DNA from: Bdellovibrionales bacterium
Lineage (GTDB): Bacteria; Bdellovibrionota; Bdellovibrionia; Bdellovibrionales; UBA1609
Direction: 5' to 3'
DNA: 32,762 bases
Assembly (NCBI GenBank): GCA_013216195.1
Contig: JABSOQ010000030.1
Location: 1-32,762 of the forward strand
Positions 17,491 to 25,937 of this stretch are shown piece after piece. The stretch's first letter is position 1; each line of letters opens with the position of its first letter. Position numbers and translations under genes: made by a program. The notes below the pieces were generated by a model. The model had not been told where the DNA came from. It saw only the letters and a list, made by a program, of their open reading frames with translations, and ran no database searches.

Positions 17491-19812
17491 ATGACTAAGA
17501 CCAAAAAAGAAAACGCAAATCTCAACGGGAAACAGCTAGGAGTGACAGCCACTCAGCTGATCGATCGCTATACTGATCAACCGGGAGAGCTGCCTTTTGC
17601 TTTAAGAAATGATTTACTCGGGCGAATGGCTCAGGATGAGTTTATTCAAGCCTACGCTTTTGTAGATCTCAATGCCAACTACCAACTTGGTGAAGGCTGG
17701 CTGCTTGTGACCAACAAGCATCTCATCTTTGCCAAGGGCTCCTGCGAGACCGGCTCTCATGAGTCGGCCGCTGGCTACCGCTTTAGGCAGGTGTCTCTAA
17801 AAGACATTGTCAAAGTGCGAGAGATTGGAGGCCTTTCGGTAAAGAAGTACGTCTTTGAAGACAATGAGGGCGATGCCCTGATGACTATCAAAGTCTCTTA
17901 CCGACAAGACCGAGCTCTTGCGACGGTCAAAGCCACGGTCGAAGCCATCATTGAAGGCGATGAGATCTTTGAAAGTGACGCCGACAAAATCTACCAGAAC
18001 GAGCTTCTGGCGGGCATAAAAGAAGCACAAGCTTCAGTTATGGGCTCACAGATGTCAGTGATCTGGCGGCTATTGAGCTACTTGTGGCCTTACCGACTGC
18101 AGGTGGGAGCGGGCTTTATCGCAGCGATGCTACTTACCGGAGTCAGCCTGATACCGGCCTACTTAACCGGCTATATCATCGACTCGGCAGTCAGGCCCTT
18201 TGAAAGCGGTGCTCTTGACAAAGAGCAAGCTCTCAACATGGCCTTCTGGGCGACAGGTGGTCTGGTTTTGATCTACGGCTTGCGAGAGTTGTTCGGTTGG
18301 GTTCGCCTGCGAACCATGTCAACTATGGGTGAGCTCGTGGCGAGAGACTTAAGAGATGAGGTGTACTCGCACCTCCACAAACTCTCTTTGAGTTTCTTTT
18401 CATCGAAGCAAACTGGCAGCTTGATCAATCGAGTGAGTGCTGACACAGACCGCATCTGGGACTTCGTTGCCTTTGGTGTTGTTGAAGTGACAACCTCGGT
18501 TTTGATGCTAACTGGTTTGTCGGCGGTACTGATAAGCCTCGACCCAGTACTGGGTTTGATGGTTTCAGTGCCGGTGCCGTTCTTGTTAATTGCGATTTAC
18601 TTGCACGGTGAACGCATGCAGAAGCTGTTTTTGAGAGCTTGGCGAAAGTGGTCGAATCTGACAGATTGCATCTCAGATGCGATCCCAGGGGTCAAAGTCG
18701 TCAAAGCCTTTCACCGCGGTGATGAAGAGGTTGAAAAGTTTCAGGTCAAAAACCAATCTGTCACTGGAGCCTTCAACAATATTCATGAGGTGTGGACATC
18801 TTTCTGGCCGGGCCTGATGTTGAGCATCCACGCGATCGTAATTGCGGTTTGGTTTTTTGGTGTCCCTAGAGTGTTCGAGGGCGATCTGACTGCAGGTGTT
18901 TTTGTGAGTTTTGTTCTTTATTTGACCATGTTCACTCAGCCGATTGAAGTGATTGGGCAAATGGCAAGAATGATCAACAGAGCCACCAGTTCAGCTCACA
19001 GAGTGTTCGAGATCATCGACACAGAGCCGAGCGCAGTCACAAGCACTATCGGCGACGAGGTGAAGCAGCTCGAAGGTCATGTTGAGTTTAAAAATGTGAG
19101 CTTTTCTTACGACGGCGTCAGAAAAGTGATCAAGAACATGAGCTTTGAAGCCAAGCCTGGCGAGATGATCGGTCTTGTGGGGCCTTCAGGGGGGGGCAAG
19201 TCGACAACGACTTCACTACTGGCCAGGTTCTACGACGTGAATCGTGGGCAAATATTGGTTGATGGTAAACCCTTGCAAGATCTCGATGTGGGCTCGTACC
19301 GCTCAAAGATCGGCATAGTTTTGCAGGACCCTTATTTGTTTCACGGCACGGTGCTTGAAAACATTCGCTACGCGCGACCTGAGGCTACGCTTGAAGAGGT
19401 CATGGAGGCAGCCAGAGTTGCTAACGCCCACGACTTCATCTGCAGACTCCCCTACGGTTACGAAACTGTGGTGGGCGAAAGAGGTCACACTCTTTCTGGT
19501 GGCGAGCGCCAGCGAATTTCGATTGCTCGAGCGGTGTTGAGAGATCCTCAACTTCTGATTCTGGATGAGGCCACAAGTGCGGTAGATACAGAGACAGAAA
19601 AGAAGATCCAAGACGCACTCGATAGGCTGATTGAAGGAAGAACCGTGTTCGCGATTGCTCACCGACTGTCGACGCTAAAGTCAGCTGACCGCATCCTCGT
19701 GATCAAAGAGGGTGAGATCACTGAAAATGGCACGCACTCGGAGTTAATGAACATCGAAGAGGGCATCTACAAAAACCTGGTGGGTCTGCAAAATGAATTC
19801 GCCAGAGTGTAA
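17491..19812 (+). CDS. ABC exporter (TMD-NBD fusion) with ~180-aa N-terminal PH-like extension; of the type associated with DUF1854 proteins
   Basis: Walker A GPSGGGKSTT, signature LSGGERQRISIARAVL, Walker B LLILDEATSAVD, H-loop AHRLST; N-term GWLLVTNKHLIFAKG...VSLKDIVKVREI. Confidence 0.9.
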   Translation: MTKTKKENANLNGKQLGVTATQLIDRYTDQPGELPFALRNDLLGRMAQDEFIQAYAFVDLNANYQLGEGWLLVTNKHLIFAKGSCETGSHESAAGYRFRQVSLKDIVKVREIGGLSVKKYVFEDNEGDALMTIKVSYRQDRALATVKATVEAIIEGDEIFESDADKIYQNELLAGIKEAQASVMGSQMSVIWRLLSYLWPYRLQVGAGFIAAMLLTGVSLIPAYLTGYIIDSAVRPFESGALDKEQALNMAFWATGGLVLIYGLRELFGWVRLRTMSTMGELVARDLRDEVYSHLHKLSLSFFSSKQTGSLINRVSADTDRIWDFVAFGVVEVTTSVLMLTGLSAVLISLDPVLGLMVSVPVPFLLIAIYLHGERMQKLFLRAWRKWSNLTDCISDAIPGVKVVKAFHRGDEEVEKFQVKNQSVTGAFNNIHEVWTSFWPGLMLSIHAIVIAVWFFGVPRVFEGDLTAGVFVSFVLYLTMFTQPIEVIGQMARMINRATSSAHRVFEIIDTEPSAVTSTIGDEVKQLEGHVEFKNVSFSYDGVRKVIKNMSFEAKPGEMIGLVGPSGGGKSTTTSLLARFYDVNRGQILVDGKPLQDLDVGSYRSKIGIVLQDPYLFHGTVLENIRYARPEATLEEVMEAARVANAHDFICRLPYGYETVVGERGHTLSGGERQRISIARAVLRDPQLLILDEATSAVDTETEKKIQDALDRLIEGRTVFAIAHRLSTLKSADRILVIKEGEITENGTHSELMNIEEGIYKNLVGLQNEFARV

Positions 19813-19932
19813 GCCGAACTGGGGCCGGCTGTGGGCTGGCCCCCATTTTAAGAATTTTGACAGGTGCTGCCGCCTGCAAAGGAAAGCAGGTTGTGAAAAA
19901 GAGCAAGCACTGATGAGAAAGGAATTGCTGTT

Positions 19933-20490
19933 ATGTTGCTACAAATACACTGCTCCTTAAATGAAGACAGGAGTCAGTTAAAAAACAGAAGAGAAAATGA
20001 TGAGCAGAACAAGTTGCCATTTGGTGGCTCGGGATTTCTGCTCAGCTGGAACGAAGACGAGGGCAAGCTGCTGTTTGTCAGAGACGAAAAGAAAATCACG
20101 GCCTTGGCAAAACCCTGCTTTCCCTGGAGTGAGCCTTTCGAGAAAATTTCGATTCGCGACCTCGAAAGCAATGAGCTCACTTTCGTGACAAGTGTGAACG
20201 ACCTGGAGGCCGAATCAAAACAGGCTTTGCTGTCAGCACTCAAAGAGGCTTGCTTCTACTTCGCAGTTGTTAAAATAACCGCCATCGAAGAGGACTTTGA
20301 GCTTCGCACCTGGAGTGTAGAGACTGAGCAAGGAAGTCGTCGTTTTCAAACCAAGCTAAATGCATGGCCATCTCAGGTCGGCGAAAACCGCTACATTGTT
20401 CGCGATGTGAACAAAGACCTGTATGTCATCGAAAACACGCTCGAGCTCGACACAAAAAGCCAAAAGCTGTTTTGGCCACTGTCGGACTAA
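19933..20490 (+). CDS. DUF1854-like protein
   Basis: C-terminal GENRYIVRDVNKDLYVIENTLELDTKSQKLFWPL matches the DUF1854 pattern (RY.irD..gd.y.I.d...LD..S); directly downstream of ABC exporter. Confidence 0.65.
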   Translation: MLLQIHCSLNEDRSQLKNRRENDEQNKLPFGGSGFLLSWNEDEGKLLFVRDEKKITALAKPCFPWSEPFEKISIRDLESNELTFVTSVNDLEAESKQALLSALKEACFYFAVVKITAIEEDFELRTWSVETEQGSRRFQTKLNAWPSQVGENRYIVRDVNKDLYVIENTLELDTKSQKLFWPLSD

Positions 20491-20569
20491 TACTGAGGCT
20501 CCCCCATAAGACCTCAGCTCGAGCTGCAAAAAACAAAAAGGCGAGAAACCGCCTTAAACCCAAGTGTTT

Positions 20570-20599
20570 CCAGGCGCTCGAAAGGGCGCCTGGTTTTTT
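20570..20599 (+). terminator. intrinsic terminator
   Basis: CCAGGCGC-TCGAAAGG-GCGCCTGG-TTTTTT. Confidence 0.9.
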
Positions 20600-20610
20600 A
20601 TCATGAGACT

Positions 20611-23600
20611 CTATTTCACGTACACTCGGTGCAAAGTGTCCTCACCGCTTCCACCAGGAAAATCATCACACTCCCAACGATTGCCGTTACCGCGTATACC
20701 CCAATGATTGTTTCCAGCTCTGTAGAATGGAAAGTTCGTCATGGCCTCATCGCCACGGTTACTAAAGTTACCTGTAGCCAACTGAGGCACACCAACGCCC
20801 GTGTGATTGGGCAGCAGCGTGTAATTCGAATCAATATTTGAACAACTCCCACTCCCCGACTCAAAGTAGCTTTTGCATGCACTGTCTGTAGTTTTGAAAT
20901 CTACAATTCGAGAGTGAGAACCAGAGACACAGTAAAAACGAGTCTCACTATATGTAAACTGACTCAACAAACTAGGAGCCGCATGCCCCCAGGTCGTACT
21001 GCTGCCAGACTCATCTACGCCAAGCGTGCTCGAGCCAACCACTGGCAAGGAGGTCGTCCGAAGTGAAACCGCTGGGTTGGCCCCGCCCTGGTGGAGATAA
21101 TTCAGTACCATCATCCAACCACCACCATCGGTAGTTTGATCACAGTACACAGTGATGTTACCCAGAGTTGAGTGACTAATCGTATACTCACCATCAGTCG
21201 TTGAACCTAAGTTGTACCAGTCTTCGCAACTCTCGGGATAACTGTAGCGAAGACTGTCAGCAGAGAAATTGTCAGATATTTCAGTGGCTCCACCTGCGGA
21301 GTAAACCTGAACTTGTGCAATCTCTCCATTCCAAGCCAAGCTGCCATCATCTCTAGCGCCCAGAGTGAAATCGCTTGCCGAACCTGAAGCCAGGCCCGTG
21401 ACATCAGCTGAACACAGCAAAACCCCGTCTTTGTAGAGGTGAGACTGGCTACCGTCAAAATAGCCAGCAACATGTGCCCAAGTGTCTTCTTCAAGCTGGG
21501 CTGAGCACCCTCCTTCGTAGACTTCTTGAATTTGAGCAGGCGTCAAAGCCGTCGGCCAGTAAGCAAAGTCATCAATATCACCCATAGACTGACCACCACT
21601 CTGGTAGTTTCCGACTGCGTAAATGTCATCTTGAACGATGGTCGAAAGCGGAGTTCCTACCTGTGCGCCATCCACGTAGAATGTGGCGTTGGTGCCATTT
21701 GCCACAACAGCTACATGGTGCCAGCCCGCAGAGAGGGTATCTGAGTCAAACCCTGTTGAATGAAATCCACCCTGATAAGAGCCGAGAATGTTTGTTCCCG
21801 ACTGAAAGAGCAGAGCGTGGTAGTTCTGGCCTCTGACAAGAGTCTTCCAACTGCTGTGATGATTAAGTGGGAATTTCGCCCAAACCATTATTGTATAAGT
21901 ATCTGTAATGTCGACCCTCGGATCGAACCTGAGATAACCACTGCCCGTGATATTGTAGGCCTTCGACGATCCATAGGCACCAGTCTGATTGTTACTGATG
22001 CTACCAGAGTTTATGTAACTCGCATCTTGCGCAAGAGATCCAGAGTTTATAGCCGTGCTGCCAGATGTTTCTTCAAGCTTCAGATAGATCGTAGGGCTAA
22101 GGGCGGTAACTGCAGTTTCGGAAGAACCACCTGTCGTTGAGCCAACACTGAACTCATAAGAGCCGTTGTCATTCTGCAGAAGACTCCAACCTGATGAACC
22201 ATCACCTCCATTACCAAAAACAATCGCCTTACCTGTACTTGTATCTTGTGGTTTGATCCAAGCGGTGAACGTTGGTTGTGTGAGAGAGTTGAGACCTGTA
22301 CCAGCAACAACACGATCAGCTGTTGCTCCCGAATTACCAGCGAAAGAAAGTCGATGCGGAGTGGTGATTCCTAAGCCATCACCTAGCCAGCCTGTGCCCC
22401 AAGTGCCTGAACTCAAATCGCCATCAAGAGAGGAACCTGAGCTAAGAAGGTTGATCCAGCTGTTCTGAAAAGGGCTATTACCTCCAGCAATTGTGATGCC
22501 CGCAAAATCTGCCTGGTAGTCAAAGACCAGGTTGCCATTTCGATTGTAGGTTGAGGCAACATTAACCACAATGATCTCGTTATCAGGGGTTCCTCCATCG
22601 GTACCTTGAACCCGAATCTCATAGATCTTACCCGACTGGTCATCACTTGGATTGAAGTCAAACCTTCCATTGCTTGAGAAACTGCCATCAAGCGTGATGA
22701 AGGTGACGCTTGAACAACTGCTTGCTGATCCAACGGAACCATCAACGACCGTGTCGTAAAAACACGTGTAGCTGATAGCAGAATCATTGCCCTCAGTCAC
22801 ATTGTCGAGATCAAATGAAACTGTAGTACCGCTTACTATAGGACCCGCCGCCGATGTAAATGTACGATCAGTAATATCGGTTAAGACGACAGGATCTTTT
22901 GTGGTCACATTTGCATCATTAGTGTTGAGTTCATAGTTGCCATAATAATCGATTGCCCTGACTCGAAAATCATAACTCGTCGACGGGCTCAAGCCATTCA
23001 CAGTGACTGTGGTTGAGTCTTTTGGCAATGAGCCCAAGAAAACGAGAGTGGGCCCCGGCTCAACTCGGAAGTAGACGTATCCGTTTTCATTCGCAACATC
23101 TGTCCAATTCAACCTGACAGAGCTAGAGGTCACACTGTCAAAGCTGTCAATACCCGCAAAGCTCAAGTTCGTAGTGGACACTCCTTCTATACTGCCAAAA
23201 GTTGAATACTCCGTAGAGCCGATCGAACTGCCAAAATTAATACCCATCGCCGACGACAACTCACCCACATCAGAAGGCGCAAACTGTATGGTAACTGTAC
23301 ACGAGCTTCCCGAGCCCAACTTCAACCCGTTGTTGAGAGGGCAATCCGTACTGAGCATCGAAAAATTATCTGAACTCGAGGTCACTGATGTTAGGTAAAT
23401 GCCTGCTGAGGCGTTATTGGTAAGTGTGAACACCTTACTGCTCGACGTTGTATTGACCGGGACTGGGCCAAAATCCCAAGTGACTGGTGAAACTCCGATA
23501 GCCGAGTTTCCAACCTCACCGAAAAGACCGTCTCCAGAGCTGTCGCCAGAAAATGCATCATCTATGGAGGAGTCTTCTTTGCAGCCTAGGGACACCAACA

Positions 23601-23694
23601 TGATGGCCACAGCCAGTGCGGCAGCAAGAGTCCTGAAATGCAGATTTAACACAAACTTATCAATCACTGTCTCTTTATCGGTTAACACCTTCAT
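20611..23694 (-). CDS. large multidomain surface lipoprotein: ASH/choice-of-anchor-like domain, FN3, cadherin-like, nested LamG domains, fibrinogen-like C-terminus
   Basis: Lipobox VSLGC; WDFGPVPVNTTSSSKVFTLTNN; FN3 SSSVRLNWTDVANENGYVYFRV; LamG motifs GWHHVAVVANGTNATFYVDG and TWAHVAGYFDGSQSHLYKDG; C-term CEDWYNLGSTTDGEYTI...VYCDQTTDGGGWMMVLNY. Confidence 0.85.
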   Translation of the reverse strand: MKVLTDKETVIDKFVLNLHFRTLAAALAVAIMLVSLGCKEDSSIDDAFSGDSSGDGLFGEVGNSAIGVSPVTWDFGPVPVNTTSSSKVFTLTNNASAGIYLTSVTSSSDNFSMLSTDCPLNNGLKLGSGSSCTVTIQFAPSDVGELSSAMGINFGSSIGSTEYSTFGSIEGVSTTNLSFAGIDSFDSVTSSSVRLNWTDVANENGYVYFRVEPGPTLVFLGSLPKDSTTVTVNGLSPSTSYDFRVRAIDYYGNYELNTNDANVTTKDPVVLTDITDRTFTSAAGPIVSGTTVSFDLDNVTEGNDSAISYTCFYDTVVDGSVGSASSCSSVTFITLDGSFSSNGRFDFNPSDDQSGKIYEIRVQGTDGGTPDNEIIVVNVASTYNRNGNLVFDYQADFAGITIAGGNSPFQNSWINLLSSGSSLDGDLSSGTWGTGWLGDGLGITTPHRLSFAGNSGATADRVVAGTGLNSLTQPTFTAWIKPQDTSTGKAIVFGNGGDGSSGWSLLQNDNGSYEFSVGSTTGGSSETAVTALSPTIYLKLEETSGSTAINSGSLAQDASYINSGSISNNQTGAYGSSKAYNITGSGYLRFDPRVDITDTYTIMVWAKFPLNHHSSWKTLVRGQNYHALLFQSGTNILGSYQGGFHSTGFDSDTLSAGWHHVAVVANGTNATFYVDGAQVGTPLSTIVQDDIYAVGNYQSGGQSMGDIDDFAYWPTALTPAQIQEVYEGGCSAQLEEDTWAHVAGYFDGSQSHLYKDGVLLCSADVTGLASGSASDFTLGARDDGSLAWNGEIAQVQVYSAGGATEISDNFSADSLRYSYPESCEDWYNLGSTTDGEYTISHSTLGNITVYCDQTTDGGGWMMVLNYLHQGGANPAVSLRTTSLPVVGSSTLGVDESGSSTTWGHAAPSLLSQFTYSETRFYCVSGSHSRIVDFKTTDSACKSYFESGSGSCSNIDSNYTLLPNHTGVGVPQLATGNFSNRGDEAMTNFPFYRAGNNHWGIRGNGNRWECDDFPGGSGEDTLHRVYVK

Positions 23695-23828
23695 AAACTC
23701 TTGAGGTATCTTAAGACCTGATGAAATTTAGATAATTTTGAGTCTTACTGAGACATTGCGGGGCTCAAAATGAGACCCTCCACCCACAAGCTCTCTTTCA
23801 TGGTCTCAAGCTGTGGGTGCTGGCAGTT

Positions 23829-24515
23829 TTAACTCTGAATAACCCACCAAAGGCGGCAATGCTGATTGAGCTGATTCAGCGCTGACGAGCTGCCATCGAT
23901 TGGAACGCGTTGATTATTCGTTATGATGAGTCGCAAAAATCGTTGATCTTCATGAGTGTAATCAATGAACGAGGTCACAACATCAACCCATGCATCTTGC
24001 CCAGACTTCAGCATGTAAAATCTGTAGTTCGAGGGTTCTATTCGTATCGAGGCAGCACGCTGACCGAGCACAAAATCATTTCGACTCGAGTGCTCATAGT
24101 AACTAGATGTGAGTCTTCCAAGCACTCCGTCGACCAGTATATGGAGATCCCATGAGAATGCCGTGTCGTGAAACTCACTGTTGGTCTCTCGGTAATACTG
24201 CTCATAGGAATCATAACCCCAGTTTGAATCGTGCATCGTCAAGAAGACTCTGGCGTCTCGACTGCTCTCGTAACAGTAGAAACCGAATCGATAATCTGTA
24301 TCGCCAAAGAACATATTGTAGGCCACATGCCTTCGTGCCCCACTGCCACTGTACTCAGTTGTGTAAACCCACCTTCTCTCTGACTCTTGATACCTTGATC
24401 CGCTAGTGATGGTGTCACCATTCCACTGACTTCGACTGGCCAAAGCCACTTCACTTTGGATCAGCGAGCTGATCAAAAACAGAACCAGAAATCCAAATTT
24501 CACCATGTCTGACAT
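23829..24515 (-). CDS. secreted protein of unknown function
   Basis: MSDMVKFGFLVLFLISSLIQSEVALA signal peptide; aromatic-rich beta body. Confidence 0.6.
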   Translation of the reverse strand: MSDMVKFGFLVLFLISSLIQSEVALASRSQWNGDTITSGSRYQESERRWVYTTEYSGSGARRHVAYNMFFGDTDYRFGFYCYESSRDARVFLTMHDSNWGYDSYEQYYRETNSEFHDTAFSWDLHILVDGVLGRLTSSYYEHSSRNDFVLGQRAASIRIEPSNYRFYMLKSGQDAWVDVVTSFIDYTHEDQRFLRLIITNNQRVPIDGSSSALNQLNQHCRLWWVIQS

Positions 24516-24736
24516 AGCAACCTTCCTTTCTAAGAAAATTGACACGTAACATTATTTAGTGAGTAATTACTAATTTTTTAGTGCAAGCTAAAATGAATTC
24601 AGCTATACCTGCCAAGCCAAACAGGCGTTCGCCAAGCCAAACATGACAATTGCGTCTCGTCAAAATCTATTTATTTTCAAATACTTATGGAACATCTCTC
24701 GAGCTGACCTAAGGTCTAAGTCGATACGAAATGAAC

Positions 24737-24767
24737 AAGCGATGAACCTAGTTGCAGGTCATCGCTT
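24737..24767 (-). terminator. hairpin, probable terminator for the 24807..25535 gene
   Basis: AAGCGATGAACCT-AGTTGC-AGGTCATCGCTT with one bulged A; no long T-tract. Confidence 0.5.
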
Positions 24768-24806
24768 AAAGTGTATTGCGGAAAACCTCAAATCGGCAGC
24801 TCTTGA

Positions 24807-25535
24807 TTACTCGTGATAACCCCAGCTTTCAACTGAAGAGGTGACCATCTCACCCTCTGCTGTGATCTTCACATCAACCGACATCTTGATGTCACCCTCT
24901 TCGCTCTCTGCCCACCCAGGCACGATATAGCCTAGCACTTTGCCTGACTCCGGGTGCTCTATGACTTTCCATTCATCTTCGGTGCCATCATCAAAAGAGA
25001 AATCGTCTTCGTTTTCGAAATCTTGTGTGTATATGAAGATCTCGTCAACCATCAGCCGACGAACTTTCGCCATTAGACCTTCATCTAGGCCACTTGGATC
25101 AAAGTGTTTCACGTGCTCACCGTACCAAGAGTTCTTCAGAATATTCTCGTCGCTGAAATTCACAGGATTGAGTCTTCTCAGCTCCCAACCTTCGCGAGTC
25201 ACTCGGCCTGAATCTGTAACCATCAGTTTTGCGACCAGCTTGGCATCGAAATCAATACCGCCAGTGCTAAATGCAACATCCATTACTGTGGTGATCTGCC
25301 GGCCACCATCAATGCTCACGGTTTGTGCATCCTCAGTGAAAACAAATGGCTCACCAATGCACGAATCAAGCTTCACGCCTTGTCGACCATAGTCCTGAGC
25401 CGCAACCTTGCAAATTTGTTGTTTGAGATTTTTAGCAAACATCAACTCACCTTTAGCGGGAGCCGCAAATGCTTGACCTGCACCAACAGTGCCGGCAATA
25501 ACTGTACTCGCAATCAGCTTTGATAATTTCATCAC
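24807..25535 (-). CDS. secreted protein of unknown function
   Basis: Signal peptide MMKLSKLIASTVIAGTVGAGQAFA; SD GGAGGGGG. Confidence 0.65.
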   Translation of the reverse strand: MMKLSKLIASTVIAGTVGAGQAFAAPAKGELMFAKNLKQQICKVAAQDYGRQGVKLDSCIGEPFVFTEDAQTVSIDGGRQITTVMDVAFSTGGIDFDAKLVAKLMVTDSGRVTREGWELRRLNPVNFSDENILKNSWYGEHVKHFDPSGLDEGLMAKVRRLMVDEIFIYTQDFENEDDFSFDDGTEDEWKVIEHPESGKVLGYIVPGWAESEEGDIKMSVDVKITAEGEMVTSSVESWGYHE

Positions 25536-25937
25536 CCCCTCCTCATATATATATAACGCGAAATATCATGAGGCCTGGGCTTCGGTGAAACATCGCCAGA
25601 GCATTTGTAAAATAACAGAGCTTTTCTGCATGAAAATTGGATAAACCGAGAAAGCCTTATCATTTTTAGCCCACTATTTATGCAAGTGTTGCAGATCACA
25701 AGCCTATCTATTCAACCCTCTTCGCCTGACCGCATTTCACAACGCCAGACCAAAATTCAGACACAGATTTATATCTGGTATTTTTAGATACTTAGCCAAC
25801 TTACCTAAAGCAAACCGGCAAACTAATCGAAAGACGTGTTGTGAAAGGCAAAGTTAGCTGGGAAGACTTAACTTCTTACTTTAGCTGCTGAGAGCAAAAT
25901 TAAGGCACCTTGAGGTTTAGCAACTCGTGTTTTTTGA

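Noticed and set aside
21207-22787. Multiple ORFs on both strands inside the 1027-aa lipoprotein gene
   Set aside because: Shadow frames of a long coding sequence; no recognisable motifs.
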